Below, one piece after another: positions 38,983-48,554 of a stretch of DNA of 64,000 nucleotides. Within the stretch, counting starts at the first letter, position 1, and each line of letters begins with the position of its first letter. Below the pieces are notes generated by a model. It was not told the DNA's origin. It did no database searches and saw only the letters and a program-made list of their open reading frames with translations. The translations under genes were made by a program, and so were the position numbers. This DNA comes from Endozoicomonas sp. 8E (lineage in GTDB: Bacteria > Pseudomonadota > Gammaproteobacteria > Pseudomonadales > Endozoicomonadaceae). The stretch lies in assembly GCF_032883915.1 (NCBI RefSeq), contig NZ_CP120717.1:1494501-1558500 (forward strand). Direction: 5' to 3'.

Positions 38983-41900
38983 TCATAGCGAGATCAAAGG
39001 ATTTTGTCGGCTATCCTCTGCTGGCGCAGTCTGAGCATCAGGCTTCTCCATCTTCTTTGGCACCAGCATTTCCCGTTCTTTCGGGAATCCATCTGCGGCA
39101 AAGTAGTGACGTTTCTCGCTAACCACAGCGATACCCCGATCCTCCAGCACTTTTTGGGCTTCCTCCGAATCCAGCGTTTCCTGGGTCAAGGTGCCCGTAT
39201 TCATCCGAATACCTTCACTCTTCAGCCGCTGCACCTCTTCCTCTATTGCCTGTTGTGTTGCCGGGCTCAGCAGTGACGGGTCATGTTCGAACTGCATCTT
39301 TTCCAACAATGTCATTGCGGCCGGAATCCTCACCTGCCTCAGATCGTACCAGCTGTTATGAATACCATAAGTGATCCCTTTGTTCTGATCCGCCTTGCAG
39401 GTTTTGTGACTGGGGTCTGAACAGGTAATAATTCCGGCCTTTTTGGCAATTTTGCGGCGAACATTATCATCAATAAACCGGTCCATTCCTTGCACGGGCT
39501 CCGCTGTCCGGTCAAATTGCAGGGTGATTTTTTTGCCATCAGGCATCAGGCCGTAGACTTTGGCGTAGGGATTTTTGCGCTGGTCCACAGGGTTCGTGGT
39601 TGTTACCTGCACCAGGTCAGCCGCACCGTGCATGGCGGCTTCCAGGTGCCGTTGGAATTCAGTTTTGTGGTCAGGCTTGCTGGTAAAATGCCTGGCCCAC
39701 TGGTCTGGCAAGTCAAGATAAGAAGGGTTGAAAAACTCGGGCTGAGTCGCCAACCCGGGAAATTCAGGCTCAACGATATTGCGAATAAATTCCATACGAT
39801 CGGCAAAGCGTAATATACGCAGATACCAGCGCACGGTTTCAGACAGCTTCTGAACCGCTATACCATCAATATCGTTTTTCATATTGACCATCGCCAGGGC
39901 GACCTCATCCAGTAGCTTTTCAGGGAAATGCCCGGTCAGGTCCCGTTTGAAGTAAACAGCTGACCTGGTTTTTACTTCCGATTTGTCGACATCTTCAGCT
40001 GCGGCATTCTGATAAATAATGGCCAGTGGCAGGAGACTTTTTTCGACTGGATTAAAACAGTGAACCTGACATCGCTCCAGCAATTCCATATACCAGAGCC
40101 CATTATTCCTGGCTCGCAGGGCATGATTGCAAGAGTGATTATTTTTCCATGGTTTTAGAAAGATTTTGTTTAGGCTGGCCACTACCCGCTCCGGTCCCGG
40201 GCGACGGTAATAATGCTGTAACACCTTCAGGATGGTGTCTTCATTGTCGCCGACATTATCTGGCAAGACCGGCGGTTTGCTGAATGCATCCACCATTAAC
40301 TGTAACGCCGGTGTCAACGATGCCAAGCGATCCACCGGCAGATCGAGGGAATCTTTCAGTGCCTTGAGTTGCTGATTGGCCTTTTCGACATGTGCTGGCC
40401 AATTCCGGAAGAGGGGATGAGTATTCCGTTCATGCCAAAGTGTTTTAATCCATTCGATGTAACCAGCTACGGATAAATTATCAATAAGCGTTTCACCGTC
40501 ATACCGCTTCAGATTGCTTCTAACAGCATCCAAAACGTCTTCGTCCAGGACAGCGCCGAAATGAAACAAGGCTATCAGGAAGGGCTCCAGGGTATCCAGG
40601 GTTGTTTTCTTCTGATAAAGCCGCTTAAAAGATAATCCCTCTTTCAGGCAGCTCTGCCGTTGCTGATCATTGTACTCCTGGCAGATTCGGTCAAATTCAA
40701 CAATGCCTCCAGGACAACCAGTCAATGGTATATTCCAAAGGTTTTCCAAGGTAAGGAACTTAAACGGACCAAAGGCAGCCACCATATAATTGAACATGTC
40801 CGGTGGCATAAAAAGTTGACTATAAATTCCCATCCGTCTGAAATGGCGCCAGCCCCACGCAGTCAGTATGGCCCCGTTCTTCAAAAGCAGCCGAAGTAAT
40901 GGGGCAACTTCATCAGCCCGGAATTCCGTTACCCGGTCATGGGCATTGTATCTGTCTATTTCAGAAATCAGGAGCAGATCAAGCAAAGAAGTCATTTTTC
41001 CTTCATGGAAAAAGCAGCGGTGAATGTGCAAACCACTCTCTTGCAATTCCAGAAGCTTCTGGCGACTGTTGGGACAGGGATTACTCACCAGCTCGATGGC
41101 CTGTTGCCATTTATGTTGATCATCCGGCGGGATGGAAAATCCTGACCTCAATGCCTCTGCTTGCAAATGCATTGGCAATAATTTCATTATGTCCATGATT
41201 TTGGATAAAGATTTCCGGGAAGGATCAAAATCCAGACAAGGCTCAATCAGGGTCAGATGTTCAGAGTCAAGTTCATCATCATAACAAACCTCCGCAGACC
41301 CGGTGTCGGGGCAAAAAACAACCAGTGGCAGGGGGGGCAGGCTCAATGCCTGCTCACACTCACGCTTTTTCTGCAGAATATCCGAAATATTTCCACGGAC
41401 ATTACTCATAACAAAAAAGCATTTGATGTCTGCTTTTCCATTGTTGGTGACCACGAGTTGTGGACAGGGTACGGAGCCTGACGAATAGACTGAACCAGCT
41501 TTGTGGCTATCGTATTTGCCGGGCTTCAGTTTCGGTAAGCTGAACCTTCCGTCCGCCCCCAGATGTCCTGAGGTAAAACGTTTATACACCTCCCACCCGG
41601 CTTGTTCTTGTACCTCTTTATCTTTTTCAGCCAATGATTGCAGATCAGACAGTAATTTTACGTCCAGTTTATCCGCCTCTGCGCCTTGTTTCAGCGGCCA
41701 TTCACCTGGATCTTGTTTGTAGACATACAGGCAATCGGGGTCGACAATGCCTACCGTCCATTGACCTCTCGGGCTACCGTGTTGCATCCCCTGCAAGGCA
41801 AGGGTATAGGATCCTGGTGTGCCGTTGTCATTAAAGCAACTGGCTACTTCGGCTGGTTCAATTTGCCGAATCGCCAGACGCCCACTCTCCGCCGCCTGAC

Positions 41901-42054
41901 GCAGTGCCTGACGCTCAATTTCTCTGGAAGGCCCGGGTAGCTGTTTGGTCGGCTCGGTGGTTGTCCATTGGCCAGAGGCTGTTACCGACTGGGTGTTAAG
42001 GTTTGGTTGATGACAGGGCTGTGCCGGGTGTTGTATGCTCCCGAAAGTATTCAT
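38983..42054 (-). CDS. SidE phosphodiesterase-like tandem paralog, copy 3 (type B, HD dyad lost)
   Basis: A 1,023-residue type B member. The type B N-terminus differs from type A: SVTASGQWTTTEPTKQLPGP, then SGRLAIRQIEPAEVASCFND. The first His pair is kept (HSCNHALRARNN, His640/His644), but the HD dyad is replaced by Gln682-Asn683 in IIYQNAAAEDVDKS. The later ADRM box is present as RFADRMEF. If the PDE assignment is right, this copy probably cannot bind the metal or perform catalysis and may be a binding-only form. GGAG lies 9 nt before ATG 42054. Confidence 0.85.
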   Translation of the reverse strand: MNTFGSIQHPAQPCHQPNLNTQSVTASGQWTTTEPTKQLPGPSREIERQALRQAAESGRLAIRQIEPAEVASCFNDNGTPGSYTLALQGMQHGSPRGQWTVGIVDPDCLYVYKQDPGEWPLKQGAEADKLDVKLLSDLQSLAEKDKEVQEQAGWEVYKRFTSGHLGADGRFSLPKLKPGKYDSHKAGSVYSSGSVPCPQLVVTNNGKADIKCFFVMSNVRGNISDILQKKRECEQALSLPPLPLVVFCPDTGSAEVCYDDELDSEHLTLIEPCLDFDPSRKSLSKIMDIMKLLPMHLQAEALRSGFSIPPDDQHKWQQAIELVSNPCPNSRQKLLELQESGLHIHRCFFHEGKMTSLLDLLLISEIDRYNAHDRVTEFRADEVAPLLRLLLKNGAILTAWGWRHFRRMGIYSQLFMPPDMFNYMVAAFGPFKFLTLENLWNIPLTGCPGGIVEFDRICQEYNDQQRQSCLKEGLSFKRLYQKKTTLDTLEPFLIALFHFGAVLDEDVLDAVRSNLKRYDGETLIDNLSVAGYIEWIKTLWHERNTHPLFRNWPAHVEKANQQLKALKDSLDLPVDRLASLTPALQLMVDAFSKPPVLPDNVGDNEDTILKVLQHYYRRPGPERVVASLNKIFLKPWKNNHSCNHALRARNNGLWYMELLERCQVHCFNPVEKSLLPLAIIYQNAAAEDVDKSEVKTRSAVYFKRDLTGHFPEKLLDEVALAMVNMKNDIDGIAVQKLSETVRWYLRILRFADRMEFIRNIVEPEFPGLATQPEFFNPSYLDLPDQWARHFTSKPDHKTEFQRHLEAAMHGAADLVQVTTTNPVDQRKNPYAKVYGLMPDGKKITLQFDRTAEPVQGMDRFIDDNVRRKIAKKAGIITCSDPSHKTCKADQNKGITYGIHNSWYDLRQVRIPAAMTLLEKMQFEHDPSLLSPATQQAIEEEVQRLKSEGIRMNTGTLTQETLDSEEAQKVLEDRGIAVVSEKRHYFAADGFPKEREMLVPKKMEKPDAQTAPAEDSRQNPLISL

Positions 42055-42108
42055 AATGATGCTCCAATAATCGTTATTATTTCCCTTCCTTGAGGGCCGA
42101 TAGTCTTA

Positions 42109-42136
42109 TTAGAGCGACTCACTGGTAAAAAGTTCC
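42109..42136 (-). promoter_or_regulatory. Sigma-E/ECF-type promoter of copy 3
   Basis: GGAACTT-N16-TCTAA, ending 54 nt before ATG 42054. Confidence 0.75.
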
Positions 42137-42215
42137 GTCAGGATCTTGTTGCCCGGAGCGCTATTCACCCATAGCGAGAGCAAAGGATTGTCCATGCCAA
42201 CCTGTCGGCATGCTC

Positions 42216-45200
42216 TCAATCAGGCTTTGCTATCTTCTTTGGCACCAGCATTTCCCGTTCTTTCGGGAAGCCATCTGCGCCAAAGTGGCGACGCTGCTCG
42301 CTGATCACAGTAATACCCCGATCCTCCAGCACTTTTTGGGCTTTCTCCGAATCCAGCGTTTCCTGGGTCAAGGTGCCCGTATTCATCCGAATACCTTCGC
42401 TCTTCAGCCGCTGCACCTCTTCCTCTATTGCCTGAAGTGTTGCCGGGCTCAGCAGTGACGGGTCATGTTCGAACTGCATCTTTTCCAACAATGTCATTGC
42501 GGCCGGAACCCTCACCTGCCTCAGATCGTACCAGCTGTTATGAATACCATAAGTGATCCCTTTGTTCTGATCCGCCTTGCAGGTTTTGTGACTGGGGTCT
42601 GAACAGGTAATAATTCCGGCCTGTTTGGCAATTTTGCGGCGAACATTATCATCAATAAACCGGTCCATTCCTTGCACGGGCTCCGCAGTCCGGTCAAATT
42701 TCAGGGTGATTTTTTTGCTATCAGGCACCAGTCCGTAGACTTCGGTGTAGGGATTTTTGCGCCTGTCCCTGGGGGATGTGGTTGTTAACTGCACCAGGTC
42801 AGCCGCACCGTGCATGGCGGCTTCCAGATGCCGTTGGAATTCAGTCTTGTGGTCAGGCTCGCTGGTAAAATCCCTGGCCCACGGGTGCGGCAGGTCAAGG
42901 TCGGAAGTGTTGAAAAACTGAGGCTGAGTCGCCAACCCGGGAAATTCAGGCTCAACGAAATAGCGAATAAAGTCCATATGAACGGCAAAGCGTAATATGC
43001 GCAGATACCAGCGCACGGTTTCTGTCAGGTTCTGATCCGCTTTACCACCGATATCGTTTTCCATATTGACTATCGCCAGAGCGACCTCATCCAGTAGCTT
43101 TTCAGGGAAATGCCCGGCCAGGTCCTGTTTGAAGTAAACAGCTGACCTGGTTTTTTCTGCCGATTTGTCGACATCTTCAGCTGCGGCATTCTGATAAATA
43201 ATGGCCAGTGGCAAGAGACTTTTTTCAACTGGATTAAAAGAGTGAACCTGACATCGCTCCAGCAATTCCATATACCAGAGCCCATTATTCCTGGCTCGCA
43301 GAGCATGACTGCAAGAGTGTTGCTCTTTCCACGTTTTTGGAAAGAATTTGTATAGGCTGGCCATCACCCGCTCCGGTCCCGGGCGACGGTAATAATGCTG
43401 TAACACCTTCAGGATGGTGTCTTCATTATCGCCGACATTATCTGGCAATACCGGTGGTTTGCTGAATGCATCCACCATAAACTGTAACGCCGGTGTCACC
43501 GATGCGAAGCGATCGACCGGCAGATCAAGAGATTGTTTCAGTTTCGCGATTTGCTGATTGGCCTCCTCGACATGTGCCGGCCAATTCTGGTAAAGAGTGT
43601 AGGTTTCCCGTTTCTTCCAGAGTTCTTCAACCCATTCGATGTAACCAGCCACGGATAAATTATCAATAAGCTTTGCATCGTCATGGTGATAGGTCTTCAG
43701 ATCGCGTTTAAACGAATCCATAACTTCTTTGTCCGGGATAGCCCCGCAACGAAACAAGGCCAGTAGGTGGGACTTTACGGTATCGAGGGTTAGATTCGGA
43801 TAAAACCGCTTACGAGATAATATCTCTATCAGGCAGATCTGCCGTTGCCGATGATCGTACTTCTTGCAGATTCGGTCAAATTCAACGATGCCTCCCGAAC
43901 AACCGGTCAATGGTATATTCCAGAGGTTTTGCAAGGTAAGAAACTTAAATGAACCAAAGGCAGCCACCATATAGTTAAACAGGTACGGTGGCAAAGAAGG
44001 TGAAGTACAGCCTCCCATCTGTCTGATAGGGTCCTGGCCCCATGCAGTCAGTATGGCCCCGCTCTTCAAAAGCAGCCGCAGTAATGGGTCAACTTCATCA
44101 ACCCGGAATTCCGTTGCACGGTCATGGGCATTGTATCTTTCTATTTCAGAAAACAGGAACAAATCAAGCAAAGAAGTCATTTTTCCTTCATGAAAAAAGC
44201 AGCGGTGAATGGGCAAGCCACTCTCTTTCAATGCCAGAAGCTTCTCGCCACTATAAGCACAGGGATTACTCACCAGTTCGATGGCCTGTTGCCATTTATG
44301 TTGATCATCCGGCGGGATGGAAAATCCTGACCTCAGTGCCTCTGCTTGCAAATGCATTGGCAATAATTTCATTCTGGCCATGATTATTTCTATAGATATA
44401 TTCCCGGAAGGATCAAAACAATCCAGAGAGTCCTCAATCAGGGCCAGATGTTCAGAGTCAAGTTCATCATCATAACAGACCTCTGCACACCCGGTTTCGC
44501 AGCAAAAAACAACCAGTGGCAGGGGGGGCAGGCTCAATGCCTGTTCACACTCACGCTTTTTCTGCAGAATATCCGAAATATTTCCACCGACATTACTCGT
44601 AACAAAAAAGCATTTGATGTCTGCTTTTCCATTGTTGGTGACCACGAGTTGTGGACAGGGTACGGAGCCTGACGAATAGACTGAACCAGCTTTGTGGCTA
44701 TCGTATTTGCCGGGCTTCAGTTTCGGTAAGCTGAACTTTCCGTCCGCCCCCAGATGTCCTGAGGTAAAACGATCATATACCTCCCACCCGGCTTGTTCTT
44801 GTATCTCTTTATCTTTTTCAGCCAATGATTGCAGATCAGACAGTAATTTTACGTCCAGTTTATCCGCCTCTGCGCCTTGTTTCAGCGGCCAGGCACCTGA
44901 ATTTTGTTTGTAGACATACAGGCAATCGGGGTCGACGATGCCTACCGTCCATCGACCTGTCAGGTCCCCGGGGGGCACCCCCTGCAAGGCAAGGGTACAG
45001 GATCTTGGTGTGCCATTGTCATCAAAGTAACTGGCTACTTCAGAGGGTTCAATTTGCCGAATCGCCAGACGCCCACTCTCCGCCGCCAGGCGCAGTGTCT
45101 GACGCTCAATTTCTCTGGAAGGCCCGGGTAGCTGTTTGGTCGGCTCGGTGGTTGTCCATTGGCCAGAGGCTGTTAGCGACTGGGTGCGAGGGTTCGGTCG

Positions 45201-45245
45201 CTGATGCAACCAGGATGGGAGTTGTATGCCTCTGAAAATATTCAT
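42216..45245 (-). CDS. SidE phosphodiesterase-like tandem paralog, copy 4 (type B, HD dyad lost)
   Basis: About 1,009 residues from ATG 45245. The open frame extends 40 codons further up, but those codons cross the conserved promoter. ATG 45245 has GGAGCATC before it exactly as in copy 3, so it is the better start. It keeps HSCSHALRARNN (His643) and has Gln685-Asn686 in place of HD. The third motif is also altered, RFAVHMDF instead of RFADRMD. Copies 3 and 4 are the closest pair within type B: long stretches around RFTSGHLGADGxFSLPKLKP and YDSHKAGSVYSSGSVPCPQL are near identical, which points to recent duplication or gene conversion. Confidence 0.85.
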   Translation of the reverse strand: MNIFRGIQLPSWLHQRPNPRTQSLTASGQWTTTEPTKQLPGPSREIERQTLRLAAESGRLAIRQIEPSEVASYFDDNGTPRSCTLALQGVPPGDLTGRWTVGIVDPDCLYVYKQNSGAWPLKQGAEADKLDVKLLSDLQSLAEKDKEIQEQAGWEVYDRFTSGHLGADGKFSLPKLKPGKYDSHKAGSVYSSGSVPCPQLVVTNNGKADIKCFFVTSNVGGNISDILQKKRECEQALSLPPLPLVVFCCETGCAEVCYDDELDSEHLALIEDSLDCFDPSGNISIEIIMARMKLLPMHLQAEALRSGFSIPPDDQHKWQQAIELVSNPCAYSGEKLLALKESGLPIHRCFFHEGKMTSLLDLFLFSEIERYNAHDRATEFRVDEVDPLLRLLLKSGAILTAWGQDPIRQMGGCTSPSLPPYLFNYMVAAFGSFKFLTLQNLWNIPLTGCSGGIVEFDRICKKYDHRQRQICLIEILSRKRFYPNLTLDTVKSHLLALFRCGAIPDKEVMDSFKRDLKTYHHDDAKLIDNLSVAGYIEWVEELWKKRETYTLYQNWPAHVEEANQQIAKLKQSLDLPVDRFASVTPALQFMVDAFSKPPVLPDNVGDNEDTILKVLQHYYRRPGPERVMASLYKFFPKTWKEQHSCSHALRARNNGLWYMELLERCQVHSFNPVEKSLLPLAIIYQNAAAEDVDKSAEKTRSAVYFKQDLAGHFPEKLLDEVALAIVNMENDIGGKADQNLTETVRWYLRILRFAVHMDFIRYFVEPEFPGLATQPQFFNTSDLDLPHPWARDFTSEPDHKTEFQRHLEAAMHGAADLVQLTTTSPRDRRKNPYTEVYGLVPDSKKITLKFDRTAEPVQGMDRFIDDNVRRKIAKQAGIITCSDPSHKTCKADQNKGITYGIHNSWYDLRQVRVPAAMTLLEKMQFEHDPSLLSPATLQAIEEEVQRLKSEGIRMNTGTLTQETLDSEKAQKVLEDRGITVISEQRRHFGADGFPKEREMLVPKKIAKPD

Positions 45246-45304
45246 GATGATGCTCCAATAATCGTTATTATTTCCCTCTTCCCTGAGGGCCGATACTCTT
45301 ATTA

Positions 45305-45333
45305 TTAGAGTGACTGATTGGTAAAAAAGTTCC
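45305..45333 (-). promoter_or_regulatory. Sigma-E/ECF-type promoter of copy 4
   Basis: GGAACTT-N17-TCTAA (spacer one base longer than in the others), ending 59 nt before ATG 45245. Confidence 0.72.
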
Positions 45334-45412
45334 GTCAGGATCTTATTGCCCGAAGCGGTATTCACTCATAGCGGGGTCAAAGGATTGTCCATGCCAACCT
45401 GTCGGCATGCTC

Positions 45413-48400
45413 TCAATCAGGCTTTGCTATCTTCTTTGGCACCAGCATTTCCCGTTCTTTTGGAAAGTCATCGTCGGTAAAGTAGGGACGCTTCTCCCTG
45501 ACCACGGCAATACCCCGATCCTCCAGCACTTTTTGGGCTTCCTCCGAATCCAGCGTTTCCTGGGTCAAGGTGCCCGTATTCATCCGAATACCTTCGCTCT
45601 TCAGTCGTTGCACCTCTTCCTCTATTGCCTGAAGTGTTGCCGGGCTCAGCAGCGACGGGTCATGTTCGAACTGCATCTTTTCCAGCAGCGTCATTGCGGC
45701 TGGAACCCTCACCTGACTCAGATCGTACCAGCTGTTATGAATACCATAAGTGATCCCTTTGCCCTGATCCGCCTTGCAGGTTTTGTGACTGGGGTCTGAA
45801 CAGGTAATAATTCCGGCCAGTTTGGCAATTTTGCGGCGAACATTATCATCAATAAACCGGTTCATTCTCTGCACGGGCTCCGCTGTCAGATCAAATTGCT
45901 CAGTGATTTTTTTGCCATCAGGCACCAGGCCGTAGACTTGGATGTAAGGATTTTCGCGCTTGTCTAAAGTCGGTTCCCATGGGTGCTTGGTTTGCACCTG
46001 CACCAGGTCAGCCGCACCGTGCATAGCGGCTTCCAGATGCCGTTGGAATTCAGTTTTGAAGTCTTGCTCGCTGGCAGAATCGGTAGCCAAATGCGATGGC
46101 AGGTCAAGGTCTGAAGCATCAGGAATCCGACGTTGAGCCATCGTCAATCCCGGAAAATTAGGGCTAACCCCGTGATAACGAATTTTTTCCATAAGAACAG
46201 CAAAGCGTAATACGTGTAGATAACAGCTTACGGATTCAGACAGGTTCTGCTCAGCTTTATCACCGGCCTTGTTTTTCATGTTGACTATCGCCAGTGCCAT
46301 GTCATTCAGCAGCGGTTCAGGGTAGTGCCCGGTCAGGTCCCGTTTGAAGTAATCAGCTGACTTTGTTTTTTCCGCCGATGCTTCGACATCTTCACGAGCG
46401 GCCCCCTGATAAATAATGGCCAGCGGCAGTAGACTTTTTTCTTGTGGAGTAAAAGAATATGCTTGGTTTTTCTCCAGCAATTCCATATACCAGAGCCCAT
46501 TATTCCTGGCCCGAAGCACATGACTGCAGGAGTTATGTTTCCACGTATCCGGGAAGAAGTCGCCCAGTCTGGCAATCACCCGCTCCGGTCCCGGGCGACG
46601 GTAATAATGCTGTAACACCTTCTGGATGGTGTCTTCATTATCGCCGACATTATCCGGCAAGACCGGCGGTTTACTAAAGGCATCCACCAAAAACTGTAAC
46701 ATCGGCTTTACCCGTGCGTGGCGATAGTTCGGCAGATCCAGGGATTGTTTCAGTTTTGCAAGTTGCTCACGGGCCTCGGTGAAATGTGTTTCCCAATTCC
46801 GGTAAAGACTGTGGGTGTTGCGTTCCCACCAAAGACCTTGAACCCATTCGATGAAACCAGCCACAGATAAATTATCAATAACCTTCATGTTGTCATTGCA
46901 ATGCGCCAGATCGCGTTTAACCGCATCCAGAACATTATCATCCAGGACAGCCCCGAAATAAAACAAAGACAGCAAGTGGGACTGCAAGGTATCGAGGGTT
47001 GGTTTCTGAAAAAGTCGCTCACGAGATAACCCCTCTCTCAGGCAACGTTGCAGTTGCTGATGATCGTATTTCTTGCAGATTCGGTTAAATTCAACGATGC
47101 CTCCCCAACAACGGGTCAATGGTATATTCCAAAGGTTTTGCAAGGTAAGGAACCTGAATGGAGCAAAGGCAGCCGCCATACAATCGAATAGGGCCGGTGG
47201 CATGAAAAGTTGACCATTTGATCCCATCGTTTTGATAATGGACAAGCCTCGTGCAGTCGGTATTGCCCCGCTCTTCAAAAGCAGCTTAAGTACTTGCAGA
47301 GCTTCGTCCTCCTGAGCCGGAACGCTCTGTTCCCGGAGCTCCTTATTGAATCTTTTCAGCTCTGAAATCAGAAGCATATCAAGCAAAGAAGTAACCGTTC
47401 CTTCATGACAGAAACAGCGGTGTATTGGTAAGCCGCTCTCTTTTAATGCCGAAAGTCTCTGGCAACTGAAAGAACAGGGATCACTCACCAGCTCGATGGC
47501 CTCTTGCCATTTAGGTTGATCATCCGGCGGGATGGTAAATCCTGACCTCAGTGCTTCTGTTTGCAAAGGCATTGGCAACAAATTCATAATGTCCTTGAGA
47601 ATGTTAAAGCCTATATTCCGGAAAGACTTGAAAATATCCAGAGAATGCTCAATCAGGGCCAGATGTTCAAAGTCAAGTTCATCATCAAAACAGACCTCTG
47701 CAGACCCGGTGTGATGGTTAAAAACAACCAGTGGCAGTGGTTCAATTTTCAGTGCCTGTTCACACTGCCTTTTTTCCTGCAGGATATCCGAAATATTTTT
47801 AAAGGTATCACTGACAACAAAAAAGCATTTGATGTCTGCTTTTCCATAGTGGGTGACTACGATTTCTGAACGCACGGGGTGACGAAAATAATGTGAAGTC
47901 AGTTTAGAGGCATCATATTTGTGCTTATTCAGTTTTGGTAAACTGAACATCCCGTCCGGCTCCAGATGTCCTGAGGTAAAAGGAGGATAAACATTCCACC
48001 AGGTTCGTTCCCGTATCTCATCAGATTTTTCAGCCAATGATTGCAGATCAGACAGTAGTTTTTCGTCCGGTTTATCCATAGCTGCGCCATATTCCAGCCA
48101 CTTGCTGGCGGCATTTTTTTTGTAGACATACAGGCAGTTTGGATCGACGATGCCAACCGTCCATTTATGCTCAGCTGTCCGGCTCGAGCCGGGCATCCCC
48201 TGTTGGGCAAGGGTAAAGGTTCTTGGTGTGCTATTGCTATCCAAGTAACTGGCTTCTTCAGCTAATTCAATATGCCGAACCGCCAGGCGACCACTCTTTG
48301 CAGCCTCCAGCAGTGCTTGTCGCTCATCTTCTCTGGAAGGTGGGGGTAGACGTTTGGTCGGTTCGGTGGTTGTCCATTGGCCAGACGCCGCTATTGACTC

Positions 48401-48463
48401 TGTGTCAAGGTTTGGCTGCGGGCGCAGGCAAGAAAAACAATTTATACCACTTAAAGTATTCAT
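45413..48463 (-). CDS. SidE phosphodiesterase-like tandem paralog, copy 5 (type B, most diverged active site)
   Basis: About 1,016 residues from ATG 48463. The longer open frame to 48646 runs into the 3' end of copy 6 and across the promoter, so I reject that start. Active-site decay is greatest here: the first His pair is shifted (KHNSCSH), the HD dyad is Gln686-Gly687 in IIYQGAAREDVEAS, and the third box is RFAVLMEK. The rest of the fold signature is kept, and the frame is intact over 3 kb, so the protein is probably still selected. It is the most distant type B member and lies at the boundary with type A copy 6. Confidence 0.85.
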   Translation of the reverse strand: MNTLSGINCFSCLRPQPNLDTESIAASGQWTTTEPTKRLPPPSREDERQALLEAAKSGRLAVRHIELAEEASYLDSNSTPRTFTLAQQGMPGSSRTAEHKWTVGIVDPNCLYVYKKNAASKWLEYGAAMDKPDEKLLSDLQSLAEKSDEIRERTWWNVYPPFTSGHLEPDGMFSLPKLNKHKYDASKLTSHYFRHPVRSEIVVTHYGKADIKCFFVVSDTFKNISDILQEKRQCEQALKIEPLPLVVFNHHTGSAEVCFDDELDFEHLALIEHSLDIFKSFRNIGFNILKDIMNLLPMPLQTEALRSGFTIPPDDQPKWQEAIELVSDPCSFSCQRLSALKESGLPIHRCFCHEGTVTSLLDMLLISELKRFNKELREQSVPAQEDEALQVLKLLLKSGAIPTARGLSIIKTMGSNGQLFMPPALFDCMAAAFAPFRFLTLQNLWNIPLTRCWGGIVEFNRICKKYDHQQLQRCLREGLSRERLFQKPTLDTLQSHLLSLFYFGAVLDDNVLDAVKRDLAHCNDNMKVIDNLSVAGFIEWVQGLWWERNTHSLYRNWETHFTEAREQLAKLKQSLDLPNYRHARVKPMLQFLVDAFSKPPVLPDNVGDNEDTIQKVLQHYYRRPGPERVIARLGDFFPDTWKHNSCSHVLRARNNGLWYMELLEKNQAYSFTPQEKSLLPLAIIYQGAAREDVEASAEKTKSADYFKRDLTGHYPEPLLNDMALAIVNMKNKAGDKAEQNLSESVSCYLHVLRFAVLMEKIRYHGVSPNFPGLTMAQRRIPDASDLDLPSHLATDSASEQDFKTEFQRHLEAAMHGAADLVQVQTKHPWEPTLDKRENPYIQVYGLVPDGKKITEQFDLTAEPVQRMNRFIDDNVRRKIAKLAGIITCSDPSHKTCKADQGKGITYGIHNSWYDLSQVRVPAAMTLLEKMQFEHDPSLLSPATLQAIEEEVQRLKSEGIRMNTGTLTQETLDSEEAQKVLEDRGIAVVREKRPYFTDDDFPKEREMLVPKKIAKPD

Positions 48464-48522
48464 GATGTCACTCCAATAATAGTTGTTATTTTCCACTTCC
48501 CTGAGGGTGGACACGCTCATTA

Positions 48523-48550
48523 TTAGAGTGATTAACCGGGAAAAAGTTCC
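48523..48550 (-). promoter_or_regulatory. Sigma-E/ECF-type promoter of copy 5
   Basis: GGAACTT-N16-TCTAA, ending 59 nt before ATG 48463. Its -35 lies only 4 nt beyond the copy 6 stop codon, so the array is very compact here. Confidence 0.75.
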
Positions 48551-48554
48551 GGTC

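Noticed and set aside
45246-45365. Upstream extension of copy 4 (start at 45365)
   Set aside because: It would translate through the conserved promoter. ATG 45245 has the same ribosome site and promoter distance as its neighbours.
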